Shown here in pieces: positions 17,424 through 26,945 of a DNA stretch of 64,000 bases. The position numbers and the translations under genes are program-made. The stretch covers positions 62,001 through 126,000 of the forward strand of contig NZ_BJYM01000011.1 in assembly GCF_007991515.1 (NCBI RefSeq), given 5' to 3'. This stretch comes from Oceanobacillus sojae. GTDB taxonomy: Bacteria > Bacillota > Bacilli > Bacillales > Amphibacillaceae. The notes below the pieces were generated by a model. It had not been told where the DNA came from and made no database searches. It was given only the letters and a program-made list of their open reading frames with translations. Positions within the stretch are counted from its first letter, which is position 1. Every line of letters starts with the position of its first letter.

Positions 17424-17735
17424 ATGGAAGAAGCAATGAAAGAGAATTTAATGGGTGCATTAGAAAATGTTATTGATCCGGAATTAGGTATTGATATTGT
17501 CAATCTCGGTTTAATATATGACGTGGATTTGGATGATGATGGTTTATGTGTAGTTACGATGACATTGACTGCGATGGGCTGCCCGTTATCTGCGCATATT
17601 GAAGCAGATATCAAGCATGCTCTATCAGACATTCCAGAAGTAAAAGAAACAAAAGTAAATATTGTTTGGAATCCGCCTTGGGGTAAAGAGAACATGTCTC
17701 GTTATGCGAAAATTGCCTTAGGAATTCCGGATTGA
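17424..17735 (+). CDS. yitW: MIP18/DUF59 iron-sulfur assembly protein YitW
   Basis: A 103-aa DUF59 (SufT/PaaD-like) protein with the signature VIDPELGIDIVNLGLIYDV and the conserved cysteine in TAMGCPLS. Proteins of this family assist Fe-S cluster maturation. The SD is AAAGGAGGATGACAT. It follows yitV after about 210 bases that contain a fragment of repeat A. The terminator behind it may also serve uppP. Confidence 0.9.
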   Translation: MEEAMKENLMGALENVIDPELGIDIVNLGLIYDVDLDDDGLCVVTMTLTAMGCPLSAHIEADIKHALSDIPEVKETKVNIVWNPPWGKENMSRYAKIALGIPD

Positions 17736-17772
17736 TAAAAGAGAAGCTATTTTATTACTGCAAAATATAACA

Positions 17773-17806
17773 AAGGCATCCGCAATTTTTAAAGCGGATG
17801 CCTTCG
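17773..17806. terminator. Terminator yitW / uppP
   Basis: An 11-bp perfect stem (AAGGCATCCGC / GCGGATGCCTT) lies between two convergent genes. The T-richness beyond the stem is modest on both sides. Confidence 0.7.
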
Positions 17807-17836
17807 TTTATTAAGTATTATAAGTGTGGACATCCT

Positions 17837-18658
17837 CTATAAGAAAATCAATACCAGGATACCAACGACTACACAGTAGTATGCAAAATACTCCAGTTTT
17901 CCGTGACGCATAATATTCATAAACCATTTTAGAGCAAAATAGGTGGCGATGAAAGCAGCGATAAATGCTACCAGGTAAGGAGCCCATAGATAGCTCATTG
18001 CCGGATCTTTAGCGATTTCAGGAATCTCAAGAATAGCTGTTCCTAGACTTACCGGGATGTAAAGCAGGAAAGAAAATCGTAAAGCTGTTTCCTTCTTCAT
18101 TCCAACAAGCATGGATGCTACGATAGTCGCTCCAGATCTGCTTATTCCCGGTGTTACAGCAATAGATTGTACGAGTCCGACAATGATGGCATCTTTTGTT
18201 GATAAATCACCATCCTGTTTACGCCCGCGCAGATTACGGATAATCCAAAGAGAAAGTGCTGTAATTAATAATGTGATACCAACTACGTTTGTACCGCTTA
18301 ATGCCTCGCCCAGTGCATCACCGAATAATACGCCAATAACACCCACGGGAATGGTGGCAATGACGAGATAAATAACAAACATAAAGTCACTTTTAACGGT
18401 TTTATCCCCTTTGAATAAGAATTTCCATGTGTTAACAATTAGACGCACAATATCTTTGCGGTAAATCAGCATAACCGCCAGAAGGGAGGCAAAGTTTACA
18501 AAGATTTCAAAAGAAAGTCCTCTGGCTTCAATATTGAATAGTTCTCTGACAATGATTAAGTGTCCGCTGGAGGATACCGGAATTGGCTCGGTAACTCCCT
18601 GAACAACACCAAGAATTAAATACTGAATCAGTGTCCATAAATTACTTAAAGCATCCAT
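17837..18658 (-). CDS. uppP: Undecaprenyl-diphosphatase
   Basis: Integral membrane phosphatase (BacA family) that recycles undecaprenyl pyrophosphate for peptidoglycan and teichoic acid synthesis; it also gives bacitracin tolerance. Its 273 aa contain about seven or eight membrane helices and both signature motifs, [15 protein letters not shown] near residue 20 and [10 protein letters not shown] near 165. A good promoter precedes it. No BcrC-type PAP2 motifs are present. Confidence 0.95.
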   Translation of the reverse strand: MDALSNLWTLIQYLILGVVQGVTEPIPVSSSGHLIIVRELFNIEARGLSFEIFVNFASLLAVMLIYRKDIVRLIVNTWKFLFKGDKTVKSDFMFVIYLVIATIPVGVIGVLFGDALGEALSGTNVVGITLLITALSLWIIRNLRGRKQDGDLSTKDAIIVGLVQSIAVTPGISRSGATIVASMLVGMKKETALRFSFLLYIPVSLGTAILEIPEIAKDPAMSYLWAPYLVAFIAAFIATYFALKWFMNIMRHGKLEYFAYYCVVVGILVLIFL

Positions 18659-18690
18659 TTTTTATACCTTCCTTTATTTTTTCTTCTATG

Positions 18691-18719
18691 ATTGTACAGT
18701 TATTTTTTAAAATGGACAA
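18691..18719 (-). promoter_or_regulatory. Sigma-A promoter of uppP
   Basis: On the minus strand TTGTCC (18714-18719), a 17-bp spacer and TACAAT (18691-18696), about 33 bases before the start codon. Confidence 0.7.
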
Positions 18720-18916
18720 AGCTGAAGTACAATCAATTTACAAATGCCGTAGACTTTCATTTTAACCCTGCAGTCTATTAGGGATAAAAGCTTAAGAACC
18801 GGCATCCATGCATTCTGTTTTTAGAAGCATGTCCTTTTATGTAAATATGCTACAGAGTATAGACATAGAACTTTCATTTAACAAATAAGCTTCACAAATG
18901 TTTTTTAGAAATATAG

Positions 18917-18951
18917 AAACCCCTTGTCGCATATATTTAGACAAGGGGTTT
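18917..18951 (-). terminator. Terminator of the DUF2929 gene
   Basis: A 12-bp perfect stem (AAACCCCTTGTC / GACAAGGGGTTT) just after the stop of the small gene at 18955. The T-run is short. Confidence 0.75.
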
Positions 18952-18954
18952 TAC

Positions 18955-19131
18955 TTACTCGGTATCTTCTTTCAAAACAAAACCGGCTAAAGCAAAAACA
19001 GCTAAAACAAAAATTCCCGCTAAAATAAGTGCATCACGTATAACAAACGGTTCTGCACCCATGCTTGTCAGTACATAAGAGACTGCTAAAGAAATTGCGA
19101 CAGCCCAAAAAATAGTCATAATATAACGCAT
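18955..19131 (-). CDS. Small DUF2929 membrane protein (YjzD-like)
   Basis: A 58-aa protein found by reading the minus strand. It begins MRYIMTIFWAV and has two hydrophobic helices separated by a short loop with a conserved-looking SMGAEPF, ending in LKEDTE. This fits DUF2929/YjzD, a small protein that in B. subtilis lies upstream of the yjaV-med-fabH region, the same place as here. The SD GAGGTGG ends 4 bases before the ATG. Function unknown. Confidence 0.78.
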   Translation of the reverse strand: MRYIMTIFWAVAISLAVSYVLTSMGAEPFVIRDALILAGIFVLAVFALAGFVLKEDTE

Positions 19132-19318
19132 AAGTCCACCTCACTTTACTAACTTGTCTAAGACACATTATAAATATTATTCTAACATGAAAAGCTTTTC
19201 GTTGCTTTAAACATTCTAAAAAATTCATGAAAAATTAATATTAATATAAACTGGCTGGTTTTTAAATTTTACAGGTATAGCTGTTTGTAAAAATTGTGAT
19301 GCTGTTTCTATTAGAATT

Positions 19319-19345
19319 TGTTCAAAAAGGAGCAAACTAGAAGCC
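19319..19345 (+). repeat. Possible end fragment of repeat family A
   Basis: GTTCAAAAAGG followed by a CTAGAAGCC-like tail resembles the terminal repeat of copy 2 (GTTCAAAAAGG...TTAGAAGC). It ends about 25 bases before the yjaV-like start. Confidence 0.4.
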
Positions 19346-19370
19346 TATCTCTATAAAGGAGTGTTTTTCC

Positions 19371-19973
19371 ATGCGTATATTAGTTATTCCCCATAACCAT
19401 TGGGTTGGTTACCATGTGGTGACGAGGTTGTTGGATGAAGGCTGTCAGGTTGATGGCATCCGGGATACAAGAATTGATACTGGGCTGGAAGATTTTTTTG
19501 GTAGGAACAGTCATTTCAAGGAAATAGATCAGATAGCAAATCATTATGATCTTGTTATTATCATTGATGGTTCAGAGATAAAGAATATAAAACAAAGTGC
19601 TGAGAAAATACTTTACATTCAAACAGATTCCAGCCTGAAAATTGTATCGGATAATGCAGACAGTTCCGTGATTTCAGCGCCTTATCTTATTGGGGAAGGC
19701 ATGGAAATAGATGAGGCCGGATTAGTCATGGATGGCACACATATTCCTTATGCAGATAAAGGATGGGAGGATAAAGCCATTTATATTAAAGATTTTTTAA
19801 ACGTATTTATGCAATGGATACAAATGACTCATTTGCCTAAATTAATTGAAGTAACTTCAGTTAACAATAACTTAACAAACACAAAAGTTGAAAAAAAACA
19901 GGTTCTGCTGGAAAATAGAAATATAAAGGAAGCAATAAAAACAATAAAAAAATTTAATAAGCGATTTCTGTAA
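19371..19973 (+). CDS. yjaV: YjaV-like conserved protein
   Basis: A 200-aa protein that begins like a nucleotide-binding fold (MRILVIPHNHWVGYHVVTRLLDEG, a beta strand with a degenerate glycine loop as in atypical NAD-dependent epimerases). Its last 50 residues are Lys/Asn-rich. Position just before med and fabH-fabF is that of B. subtilis yjaV; the name rests mainly on position. The SD AAAGGAGTG precedes the ATG. It is 19 bases from med, so probably co-transcribed. Function unknown. Confidence 0.65.
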   Translation: MRILVIPHNHWVGYHVVTRLLDEGCQVDGIRDTRIDTGLEDFFGRNSHFKEIDQIANHYDLVIIIDGSEIKNIKQSAEKILYIQTDSSLKIVSDNADSSVISAPYLIGEGMEIDEAGLVMDGTHIPYADKGWEDKAIYIKDFLNVFMQWIQMTHLPKLIEVTSVNNNLTNTKVEKKQVLLENRNIKEAIKTIKKFNKRFL

Positions 19974-19992
19974 GAGAATGGGTGTGCTATAG

Positions 19993-20949
19993 GTGAAATA
20001 TATCTACTATTCAATAATCCTTCTATTCATATTTTGCACGCTGCCAGCTTGTTCCTATTTTGAGACAGGTGAAATACAAAATGTCGGGTTTATAACGGAT
20101 GCAGAAATAGATAATAATCCTTGGGCAGAACAAGGATACCAGGCGATGCAGGAGATTGGCGATGAGTACGATGTCGATGTGTTTTATGAAGAGAATATAG
20201 AAACAATGCATCAGGTGCAGCAAGCTGTCGACCAATTTGTGAATGATGGTGTTAATTTAATTTACGGCCACAGTAATATTTATGGAGAGTATTTTATGTC
20301 GTTGGCAGAAAGTTACCCTGATGTTCATTTTGTGTATGTAAACGGAGGAGAATCGCGGGAAAATGTAACTTCTCTTAACTTTAATGCTCATGCAATGGGA
20401 TTTTTTGCAGGGATGGTTGCAGGACATATGACGAACAGTAACGAAATAGGCATTATAGCTGCTTATTTCTGGCAGCCGGAGATAGAGGGCTTCTTTGAAG
20501 GAGTTAACTACGTAAACAAAGAGGCGGAAACAAAGCTGGAGTATATAAATGATTGGAATAATGTTGATCTTGCTCTGAATAATTATAATGTAATGAAGGA
20601 TGAAGGAGTAGATATTTTTTACCCGATCGGCGATGCTTTTAGTGAAAGTATTATAAAAGAGGCAGAAAATGATGGCCTTTTTGCAATTGGCTATATGATG
20701 GATCAGATGGAGGTTGCTCCTGATGCTGTTTTAACAAGCACCATTCAGCAGATTGGCGATCTGTATAAATCAGCGGCAGATGATTTTAATAAACAAGACC
20801 TGGAAGGGAAAATTTACACCTATGATTTCAGAGATGGTTATATTTCTCTCGGGGCGTTCCATTCCTCTGTTCCAAGATATGTGAAAATGCAAGTAGAGGA
20901 AGATATTGAAGAATATATTGAATCGGGTCTGTTACCAAACGAATATTAA
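19993..20949 (+). CDS. med: Med-like BMP-family lipoprotein
   Basis: Membrane-attached substrate-binding-like protein of the basic membrane protein (PnrA/BMP) family. In B. subtilis Med is a positive regulator of comK. Its 318 aa start with GTG and carry a lipobox LPAC with Cys near residue 20, then a periplasmic-binding fold (VGFITDAEIDNNPWAEQGYQ, VNLIYGHSNIYGEY, FFAGMVAGHMT). The location before fabH agrees with med. The comZ gene that follows med in B. subtilis is not found in the 130 bases downstream. Confidence 0.82.
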   Translation: MKYIYYSIILLFIFCTLPACSYFETGEIQNVGFITDAEIDNNPWAEQGYQAMQEIGDEYDVDVFYEENIETMHQVQQAVDQFVNDGVNLIYGHSNIYGEYFMSLAESYPDVHFVYVNGGESRENVTSLNFNAHAMGFFAGMVAGHMTNSNEIGIIAAYFWQPEIEGFFEGVNYVNKEAETKLEYINDWNNVDLALNNYNVMKDEGVDIFYPIGDAFSESIIKEAENDGLFAIGYMMDQMEVAPDAVLTSTIQQIGDLYKSAADDFNKQDLEGKIYTYDFRDGYISLGAFHSSVPRYVKMQVEEDIEEYIESGLLPNEY

Positions 20950-21013
20950 CGGTGAAATTGGATAGTACAGTTCATGAGTAAAGCTAAAATTGTAACTTGC
21001 TATCCAATTCATT

Positions 21014-21042
21014 TTGTCTTAAAATTAGTACCAAGTCATAAT
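21014..21042 (+). promoter_or_regulatory. fabH promoter with FapR-like operator
   Basis: The promoter is TTGTCT (21014-21019), 17 bp, CATAAT (21037-21042). The 17-bp sequence TTAGTACCAAGTCATAA (21025-21041) lies inside it and matches the FapR consensus TTAGTACCTRRTMYTAA at about 15 of 17 positions. FapR represses fatty acid synthesis genes, including fabH-fabF, unless malonyl-CoA is present. Confidence 0.8.
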
Positions 21043-21081
21043 GTTTGATAGTAATGTAATATAGAAGGGGAGCGCGGTTAA

Positions 21082-22020
21082 ATGAGTATCGGTATTTTAG
21101 GGGCCGGCCATTATTTACCTACAAATGTAGTTACAAATCATGATTTAGAGAAAATCGTTGATACCAATGATGAATGGATTAGAACCAGAACAGGAATTCT
21201 TGAAAGAAGGTTAGCTACAGACGATATTGATACTTCTGATATGGCGTATCATGCATCTGTAGAAGCTTTAAAAGAAGCTGATGTTAAAGCAGAGGATATT
21301 GATTTAATTTTGGTGGCGACAGTAACACCAGATACAGCTTTTCCGTCAATTGCCTGTCTGATTCAAGATAGATTAGGTGCTGTAAATGCCGCTGCAATGG
21401 ATATAGGTGCAGCCTGTGCAGGATTTATGTATGGAGTTATTACAGCAAATCAATTTATTGCTGCTGGCACGTATAAAAAAGTACTCGTTGTCGGAGCTGA
21501 AAAGCTATCCAAAATTACAGACTGGACAGACCGCTCTACATGTGTTTTATTTGGTGATGGTGCTGGAGCTGCAGTAATTGGTGAAGTATCTGAAGGGAAA
21601 GGTATACTTTCTTTTGAACTTGGTGCAAATGGTGCCGGTGGCAAAGAACTATACTTAAATAAGGAAGAACATATAATAATGAATGGAAGAGAAGTTTTTA
21701 AATTTGCAGTGAGACAGATGCCTGAGTCTACGATAAATGTTGTTGAAAAAATAGGACTGTCCCGCGAAGATGTTGACTATCTTGTTCCACATCAGGCAAA
21801 TATTCGAATCATGGAGGCAGCAAGAGAGCGGTTAGGAATTTCTGAGGATAAAATGGCGAAATCCATTGAACGTTTTGGAAACAATTCTTCTGCTTCAATC
21901 CCTATGGCTTTATCTGAAGCAGTAAAAGAGGGTAAAATAAAAGATAATGATCTAATAGTATTAGTAGGATTTGGAGGAGGCTTGACCTGGGGAGCGGTTG
22001 CGATGCGCTGGGGCAGGTAA
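21082..22020 (+). CDS. fabH: Beta-ketoacyl-ACP synthase III
   Basis: Initiates type II fatty acid synthesis by condensing acyl-CoA primers with malonyl-ACP. Its 312 aa hold the Cys-His-Asn triad: Cys112 in [10 protein letters not shown], His in [10 protein letters not shown] (about 238) and Asn in [10 protein letters not shown] (about 268). The short SD GGGGAG lies 10 bases upstream. It is controlled by the FapR-like site. The downstream gap to fabF is filled by repeat copy A3. Confidence 0.96.
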   Translation: MSIGILGAGHYLPTNVVTNHDLEKIVDTNDEWIRTRTGILERRLATDDIDTSDMAYHASVEALKEADVKAEDIDLILVATVTPDTAFPSIACLIQDRLGAVNAAAMDIGAACAGFMYGVITANQFIAAGTYKKVLVVGAEKLSKITDWTDRSTCVLFGDGAGAAVIGEVSEGKGILSFELGANGAGGKELYLNKEEHIIMNGREVFKFAVRQMPESTINVVEKIGLSREDVDYLVPHQANIRIMEAARERLGISEDKMAKSIERFGNNSSASIPMALSEAVKEGKIKDNDLIVLVGFGGGLTWGAVAMRWGR

Positions 22021-22036
22021 GTCTCATCTAGTAAAA

Positions 22037-22195
22037 AGAGGATGTTCAAAAAGTCAAATAAAAATGACACATCGAATTTCTGCGTTGACGTCATTTTTAC
22101 GTTACTAACGTATTTAAAAGCATACGCTCCGTTCGTAAAAATGACGTCGCCTTGAACTTCTCGGTCCTTTTTATCTTACTTTTTGAACACGTACT
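22037..22195 (+). repeat. Interspersed repeat family A, copy 3 (type copy)
   Basis: 159 bp from AGAGGATGTTCAAAAAGTC to ACTTTTTGAACACGTACTA. The ends are imperfect inverted repeats of about 25 bp. The inner stem GACGTCATTTTTACG (22087-22101) pairs perfectly with CGTAAAAATGACGTC (22134-22148). The loop carries CGTAT / ATACG. It sits between fabH and fabF, 20 bases before the fabF start. Confidence 0.9.
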
Positions 22196-22214
22196 AAAAA
22201 GGAGGATATAAATC

Positions 22215-23453
22215 GTGGGAAAAAGAGTCGTAATAACTGGACTAGGGGCAGTAACTCCCGTCGGTAATGATGTTTCTACGATGTGGGAAAGCATCATTCA
22301 CGGAAAGTCGGGTATTGATTTTGTAACAAAGGTGGATAAAGAACTATTTACAGCTAAAGCGGCGGCAGAAGTGAAAGGTTTTGACCCGGCTGCGTATATG
22401 GAGAAGAAAGACGCACGTAAGATGGACCCATTTACACAATACGCTGTAGCGGCTGCGAAAATGGCAGTGGAAGATGCAAAATTAGAAATTACCGATGAAA
22501 ATGCAGATCGTATCGGTGTATGGATTGGATCTGGTATTGGCGGAATGAAGACGTGGGAAGATCAGCATTCAAAGTTTTTGGATAAGGGAGCTAAACGTGT
22601 CAGTCCATTCTTCGTGCCAATGATGATTCCTGATATGGCTGCAGGACAAGTTTCCATTCAATTAGGTGCCAAAGGAATTAATGCTTGTACAGTAACTGCC
22701 TGCTCTTCTGGTGCGAACTCCATAGGAGATGCATTCAAAGTAATTCAGCGCGGAGATGCGGATGCAATGATTACCGGTGGTACAGAAGCGCCAATCAGCG
22801 ACATGGCATTTGCAGGATTTACTTCAGCGAAAGCGTTAAGCACAACAGAAGATCCAAAGAAAGCAAGCCGTCCATTTGATAAAGAAAGAAATGGTTTTGT
22901 TATGGGTGAAGGATCAGGTATTCTTATTTTAGAATCACTGGAATCTGCCAAAGAACGCGGAGCCAAGATTTATGCAGAAATTGTAGGTTATGGAGCAACA
23001 GGGGATGCGTTTCATATAACAGCACCGGCAGAAAATGGAGAAGGTGCAGCCCGTGCAATGCAGCATGCTATTGATGATGCAGAGCTGAATTCTGATGATA
23101 TTGATTATGTGAATGCACATGGCACAAGCACGAATTTGAATGATAAATATGAGACGGAGGCGATTAAAACGGTCTTTGGTGAAAAAGCCTCCAGCTTAGC
23201 AATTTCTTCAACCAAATCAATGACTGGCCATTTATTGGGAGCTGCAGGAGCAATTGAAGCGATTATTTCCATTAAAGCAATCGTTGATGGAATTGTTCCT
23301 CCAACAATCAATTATGAACATCCAGATCCGGAGTGCGACTTGGACTATGTACCAAATGAAGCCCGGCATCAGGAAGTTAATGCGGTTGTAAGTAACTCAT
23401 TAGGCTTTGGTGGACATAATGTAGCACTTGTGTTTAAAAAATATGAAGCATAA
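22215..23453 (+). CDS. fabF: Beta-ketoacyl-ACP synthase II
   Basis: Elongating condensing enzyme of fatty acid synthesis. Its 412 aa contain the active-site Cys in [11 protein letters not shown] (about 163) and the two His residues in [11 protein letters not shown] (about 303) and [10 protein letters not shown] (about 340). The GTG start is supported by AAAAAGGAGGATATAAATC. It forms a pair with fabH as in B. subtilis, but repeat copy A3 has been inserted between them, leaving the SD intact. Confidence 0.96.
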   Translation: MGKRVVITGLGAVTPVGNDVSTMWESIIHGKSGIDFVTKVDKELFTAKAAAEVKGFDPAAYMEKKDARKMDPFTQYAVAAAKMAVEDAKLEITDENADRIGVWIGSGIGGMKTWEDQHSKFLDKGAKRVSPFFVPMMIPDMAAGQVSIQLGAKGINACTVTACSSGANSIGDAFKVIQRGDADAMITGGTEAPISDMAFAGFTSAKALSTTEDPKKASRPFDKERNGFVMGEGSGILILESLESAKERGAKIYAEIVGYGATGDAFHITAPAENGEGAARAMQHAIDDAELNSDDIDYVNAHGTSTNLNDKYETEAIKTVFGEKASSLAISSTKSMTGHLLGAAGAIEAIISIKAIVDGIVPPTINYEHPDPECDLDYVPNEARHQEVNAVVSNSLGFGGHNVALVFKKYEA

Positions 23454-23460
23454 TGATAAA

Positions 23461-23493
23461 AAGCTTATCTCTTTTTTAGAGATAGGCTTTTTT
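23461..23493 (+). terminator. Terminator of fabF
   Basis: A 12-bp stem with one G-T pair (AAGCTTATCTCT / AGAGATAGGCTT), then TTTTTT. The T-tract runs directly into repeat element B2. Confidence 0.9.
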
Positions 23494-23665
23494 AAAGAGT
23501 AAGAAAGTATATAAAATACTGGAGATAGCCGCTGCAACGGATTTCTTGGGGGTGAGTAATTTTAGATCTTAGGCCCAGAAATACACTGCGCTTTCCATGG
23601 ACCCCGAGCTCATCTCCTAGGTAAGAACACCAATCTTTTAAAGACCAATTGATTTTCTTGGATTT
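23490..23665. repeat. Interspersed repeat family B, copy 2 (short form)
   Basis: Shares TTAAAGAGTAAGAAAGTATA, the GATAGCCGCT-CAACGG segment and GAGTAAT on the left, and AAGAACA, TTTTAAAGACCAA and GATTTTCTT on the right, with copy 1. The central GC-rich part is shorter and diverged. Like copy 1 it starts at a terminator T-tract. Confidence 0.75.
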
Positions 23666-23738
23666 TATAAAACTTCGTATTTTTTGGTGGACAAGCACAT
23701 AGAATGACAGTAAATGGACAAGCAAGTGAGGCGAAACC

Positions 23739-23945
23739 ATGGGGTCTTTCTTTTTATTTTTAGTCGGATTTGGAATGACAGTTACAGGAAGTGTTACTAT
23801 CATAGCATATTTTAATTTTCTCCCCGCCGGATTAACCTGGGCAGACTACTTTATTTTTATAGCAGGAAGGCTGGAGTGTTATTTTTTTCCTTTAGGATTG
23901 CTGCTTTTATTGATTTCACTCCGTCATTTTAACATAGAAAAATAA
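23739..23945 (+). CDS. Small two-helix membrane protein
   Basis: A 68-aa ORF with two hydrophobic stretches (about residues 4-28 and 47-62) joined by LPAGLTWADYF, and a short basic/acidic tail. A GAGGCG motif 7 bases before the ATG is a modest SD. The membrane-like composition and isolated position suggest a real gene, but I do not recognise a family. Confidence 0.55.
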   Translation: MGSFFLFLVGFGMTVTGSVTIIAYFNFLPAGLTWADYFIFIAGRLECYFFPLGLLLLLISLRHFNIEK

Positions 23946-24014
23946 GGGATTTCGCATAAAAATATGGGAGATGGTCATAATGTATTTTAACCTTCATGTT
24001 CAAAAGGAAGTAAT

Positions 24015-24270
24015 AGAGGACATTCAAAAAGTCAAACAAAAATGACACGGCGAATTTCTTCGTTGACATGTTTTTTCAATACTCACGTATTTGAAAACAT
24101 ATGGGAACTTCTATTAAAATCGTCCACGTCCTGGGACTGCGATTACTCGTCCCGCCGAAAACATTTGTGGACAACACAGAAGTCACCACATCCTGTGGAA
24201 GCCCGTTTGTAAAAAACATGCCGCCTTGAACTTCTTGGTCCTTTTTATCGAACTTTTTGAATACGTACTA
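24015..24270 (+). repeat. Interspersed repeat family A, copy 4 (with insertion)
   Basis: Ends as in copy 3 (AGAGGACATTCAAAAAGTC ... ACTTTTTGAATACGTACTA). The stem arms are CATGTTTTTT and AAAAAACATG, different from copy 3 but still complementary. Extra sequence after the apical stem includes GGGACTGCGATTACTCGTCCC (24133-24153), the module also found in copy 5 and, inverted, in family B. It ends 88 bases before yjbA. Confidence 0.85.
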
Positions 24271-24357
24271 ATAGATATTACAGCGTATCTTAAAGGTTGA
24301 ACATACTCCTCTTTTGAACTAAGAGATATTAAATGGAAGATAAGGTGGGGTTAGGAA

Positions 24358-25119
24358 ATGTTATATTTACATGATGCTTGGGTAAATTGGTTTGAAGGGG
24401 AAGAGAACGGGTATAATGTATGCCCCTTCCATGAATGGCGGAAGTCTGATTCAATTGAATTGTTAGATCAAGTTCCGCTGCTGTACATATCGAGTGAGCT
24501 TTTCGAATACATTGAAAACGATATTCGTGAACTCCCGAAAGATTTACTCGATAGTATTTACAAAAGAGCGACAATACGAAAAGGTCAAAAAAGAACGGTA
24601 CTGGAATACGCTGCTGTAGTAACAGATGGTATGGAAATACTAGCTTTTGATACGGCGGGATATTATATTCCTGTAAGAAAAAGCAGATTAATTCCAAGGC
24701 AGGAACAATTAGTGTATAGCATGATTGAAAAAGCAGAACAAAAATCATACGCATTTAAAAGTGAGAATTATCAAAAGGATTATCATATGTTATCCATGCC
24801 GCCATCCTTTATTCATGGACTGACAAGGAGAGAGCGCCAGCTTAAGCAGCTGTTAATGATTGGATTAGATCAATTAAAGACAACGAATAATAAGCAAGAG
24901 CTGAGATACTGGCTTACGGAATGGGACCCCAAAAAATATCCTTATATCAAATATATGGATGAAGAGGAAGTTTGGGAGGCACTATATAATGGCTTGAAGG
25001 ATGGCTGGAGCCAAGCACATGAAGAGCTTTGCAGAAAACTAATCCGGGGGCAGGCTTTCTTGGAAAAGATGTGGGAGTCTGAAATGGAATCTGAAGAAAA
25101 TACCTCTAAACAAAATTGA
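24358..25119 (+). CDS. yjbA: YjbA-like DUF3603 protein
   Basis: A 253-aa soluble protein of the DUF3603 family, recognised by [26 protein letters not shown] start, [15 protein letters not shown] and the C-terminal [18 protein letters not shown] segments. It has no signal or membrane helix. Next to trpS it matches B. subtilis yjbA. The SD AAGGTGGGG is somewhat distant. The role is unknown. Confidence 0.82.
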   Translation: MLYLHDAWVNWFEGEENGYNVCPFHEWRKSDSIELLDQVPLLYISSELFEYIENDIRELPKDLLDSIYKRATIRKGQKRTVLEYAAVVTDGMEILAFDTAGYYIPVRKSRLIPRQEQLVYSMIEKAEQKSYAFKSENYQKDYHMLSMPPSFIHGLTRRERQLKQLLMIGLDQLKTTNNKQELRYWLTEWDPKKYPYIKYMDEEEVWEALYNGLKDGWSQAHEELCRKLIRGQAFLEKMWESEMESEENTSKQN

Positions 25120-25162
25120 AAAAATCCAAGGAAATGGGCAATCTCTGTTTCCTTGGATTTTT
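25120..25162. terminator. Bidirectional terminator yjbA / trpS
   Basis: A 15-bp stem (AAAAATCCAAGGAAA / TTTCCTTGGATTTTT) between convergent genes. Confidence 0.9.
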
Positions 25163-25197
25163 CATTAGTTCGGATTTAAGCTCTATATGCTGTTTTT

Positions 25198-26205
<1,008 letters not shown>

Positions 26206-26321
26206 TTATTTAAAAGCAGAAAAGATATTTGTTATCCATGCTTCAGCTGACTGGAGCATTTTTCAAAGAAGCAGTTTCCTTTACTTGATATAAGCCGGGA
26301 TTGGTTTAAGTATTTCCCAGG

Positions 26322-26500
26322 CAATAAAAAAAGCCCACTCATTCCCAAAAATAGGGACGAATGAACCGCGTTGCCACCCTGATTATTCTATAAATAGAAT
26401 CACTTCATTGTTAAAACAAAGCTCCAAAGCCCAATTCCATCTAACCTTGATACTTGTTTCCAGCACCACAAGCTCTCTAAAAATCAGCGGGAAAGATGTA
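26322..26500 (-). promoter_or_regulatory. T-box riboswitch, tryptophan-specific (trpS leader)
   Basis: On the minus strand the T-box core AGGGTGGCAACGCGG (26366-26380) is followed by a terminator with GGGCTTTTTTTATT. The specifier region GAATTGGGCTTTGGAGC places TGG (Trp) at 26431-26433. This matches the tyrS leader except for the codon. Confidence 0.92.
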
Positions 26501-26509
26501 CTATAAGAG

Positions 26510-26539
26510 GATGTTCAAAAAATCCAATAAAGATGACAC
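26510..26539 (-). promoter_or_regulatory. Candidate trpS promoter partly inside repeat A5
   Basis: On the minus strand TATAGT (26510-26515) with GTGTCA (26534-26539) 18 bp upstream. The -35 lies within repeat copy 5 and the -10 touches its border. No better promoter was seen between the repeat and the T-box. Confidence 0.4.
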
Positions 26540-26732
26540 GGGGAATTTCTATGTTGATTAACTTTTTCCAATGGGACTGGGACTGCGATTACTCGTCCCA
26601 TCGAAAACATTTGCGATTACCCGCCCCACCAAAAGCGTTACTCACGTATTATAAAGCATACGCTCCGTTCGTAAAAAGTTAGTCGCCTTGAACTTCTTGA
26701 TCCTATTTATCGGACTTTTTAAACACACACTA
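26516..26732 (+). repeat. Interspersed repeat family A, copy 5 (with insertion)
   Basis: Starts AGAGGATGTTCAAAAAATC and ends GGACTTTTTAAACACACACTA. The arms TTAACTTTTT and AAAAAGTTAG pair, again with a sequence unlike the other copies. Between the left arm and the apical CGTAT / ATACG stem it carries two tandem versions of the GCGATTACTCGTCCCATC module (about 26573-26640). Confidence 0.85.
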
Positions 26733-26945
26733 TAACTTCTTCAATGCTTCTAATATTAAATTAAGTTTATTATAAATTTATTTTTGACAAATTGCAAGCA
26801 GCCTATGCAAGTATTTGGAAAATGACAAAATGTTAGGTCCTATTTTAAAATAAAACTTTTTTCCACTTTTTTCGAGTTTTCCTTTTAAAAAATACTATCA
26901 TTCCTTTATACTAATAATAAAATACATATGTAGGAGATTGATTGG

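Noticed and set aside
20950..21081. comZ between med and fabH
   Set aside because: The gap of 131 bases is too short for comZ and holds no ORF; only a weak long-loop hairpin and the fabH promoter are present.
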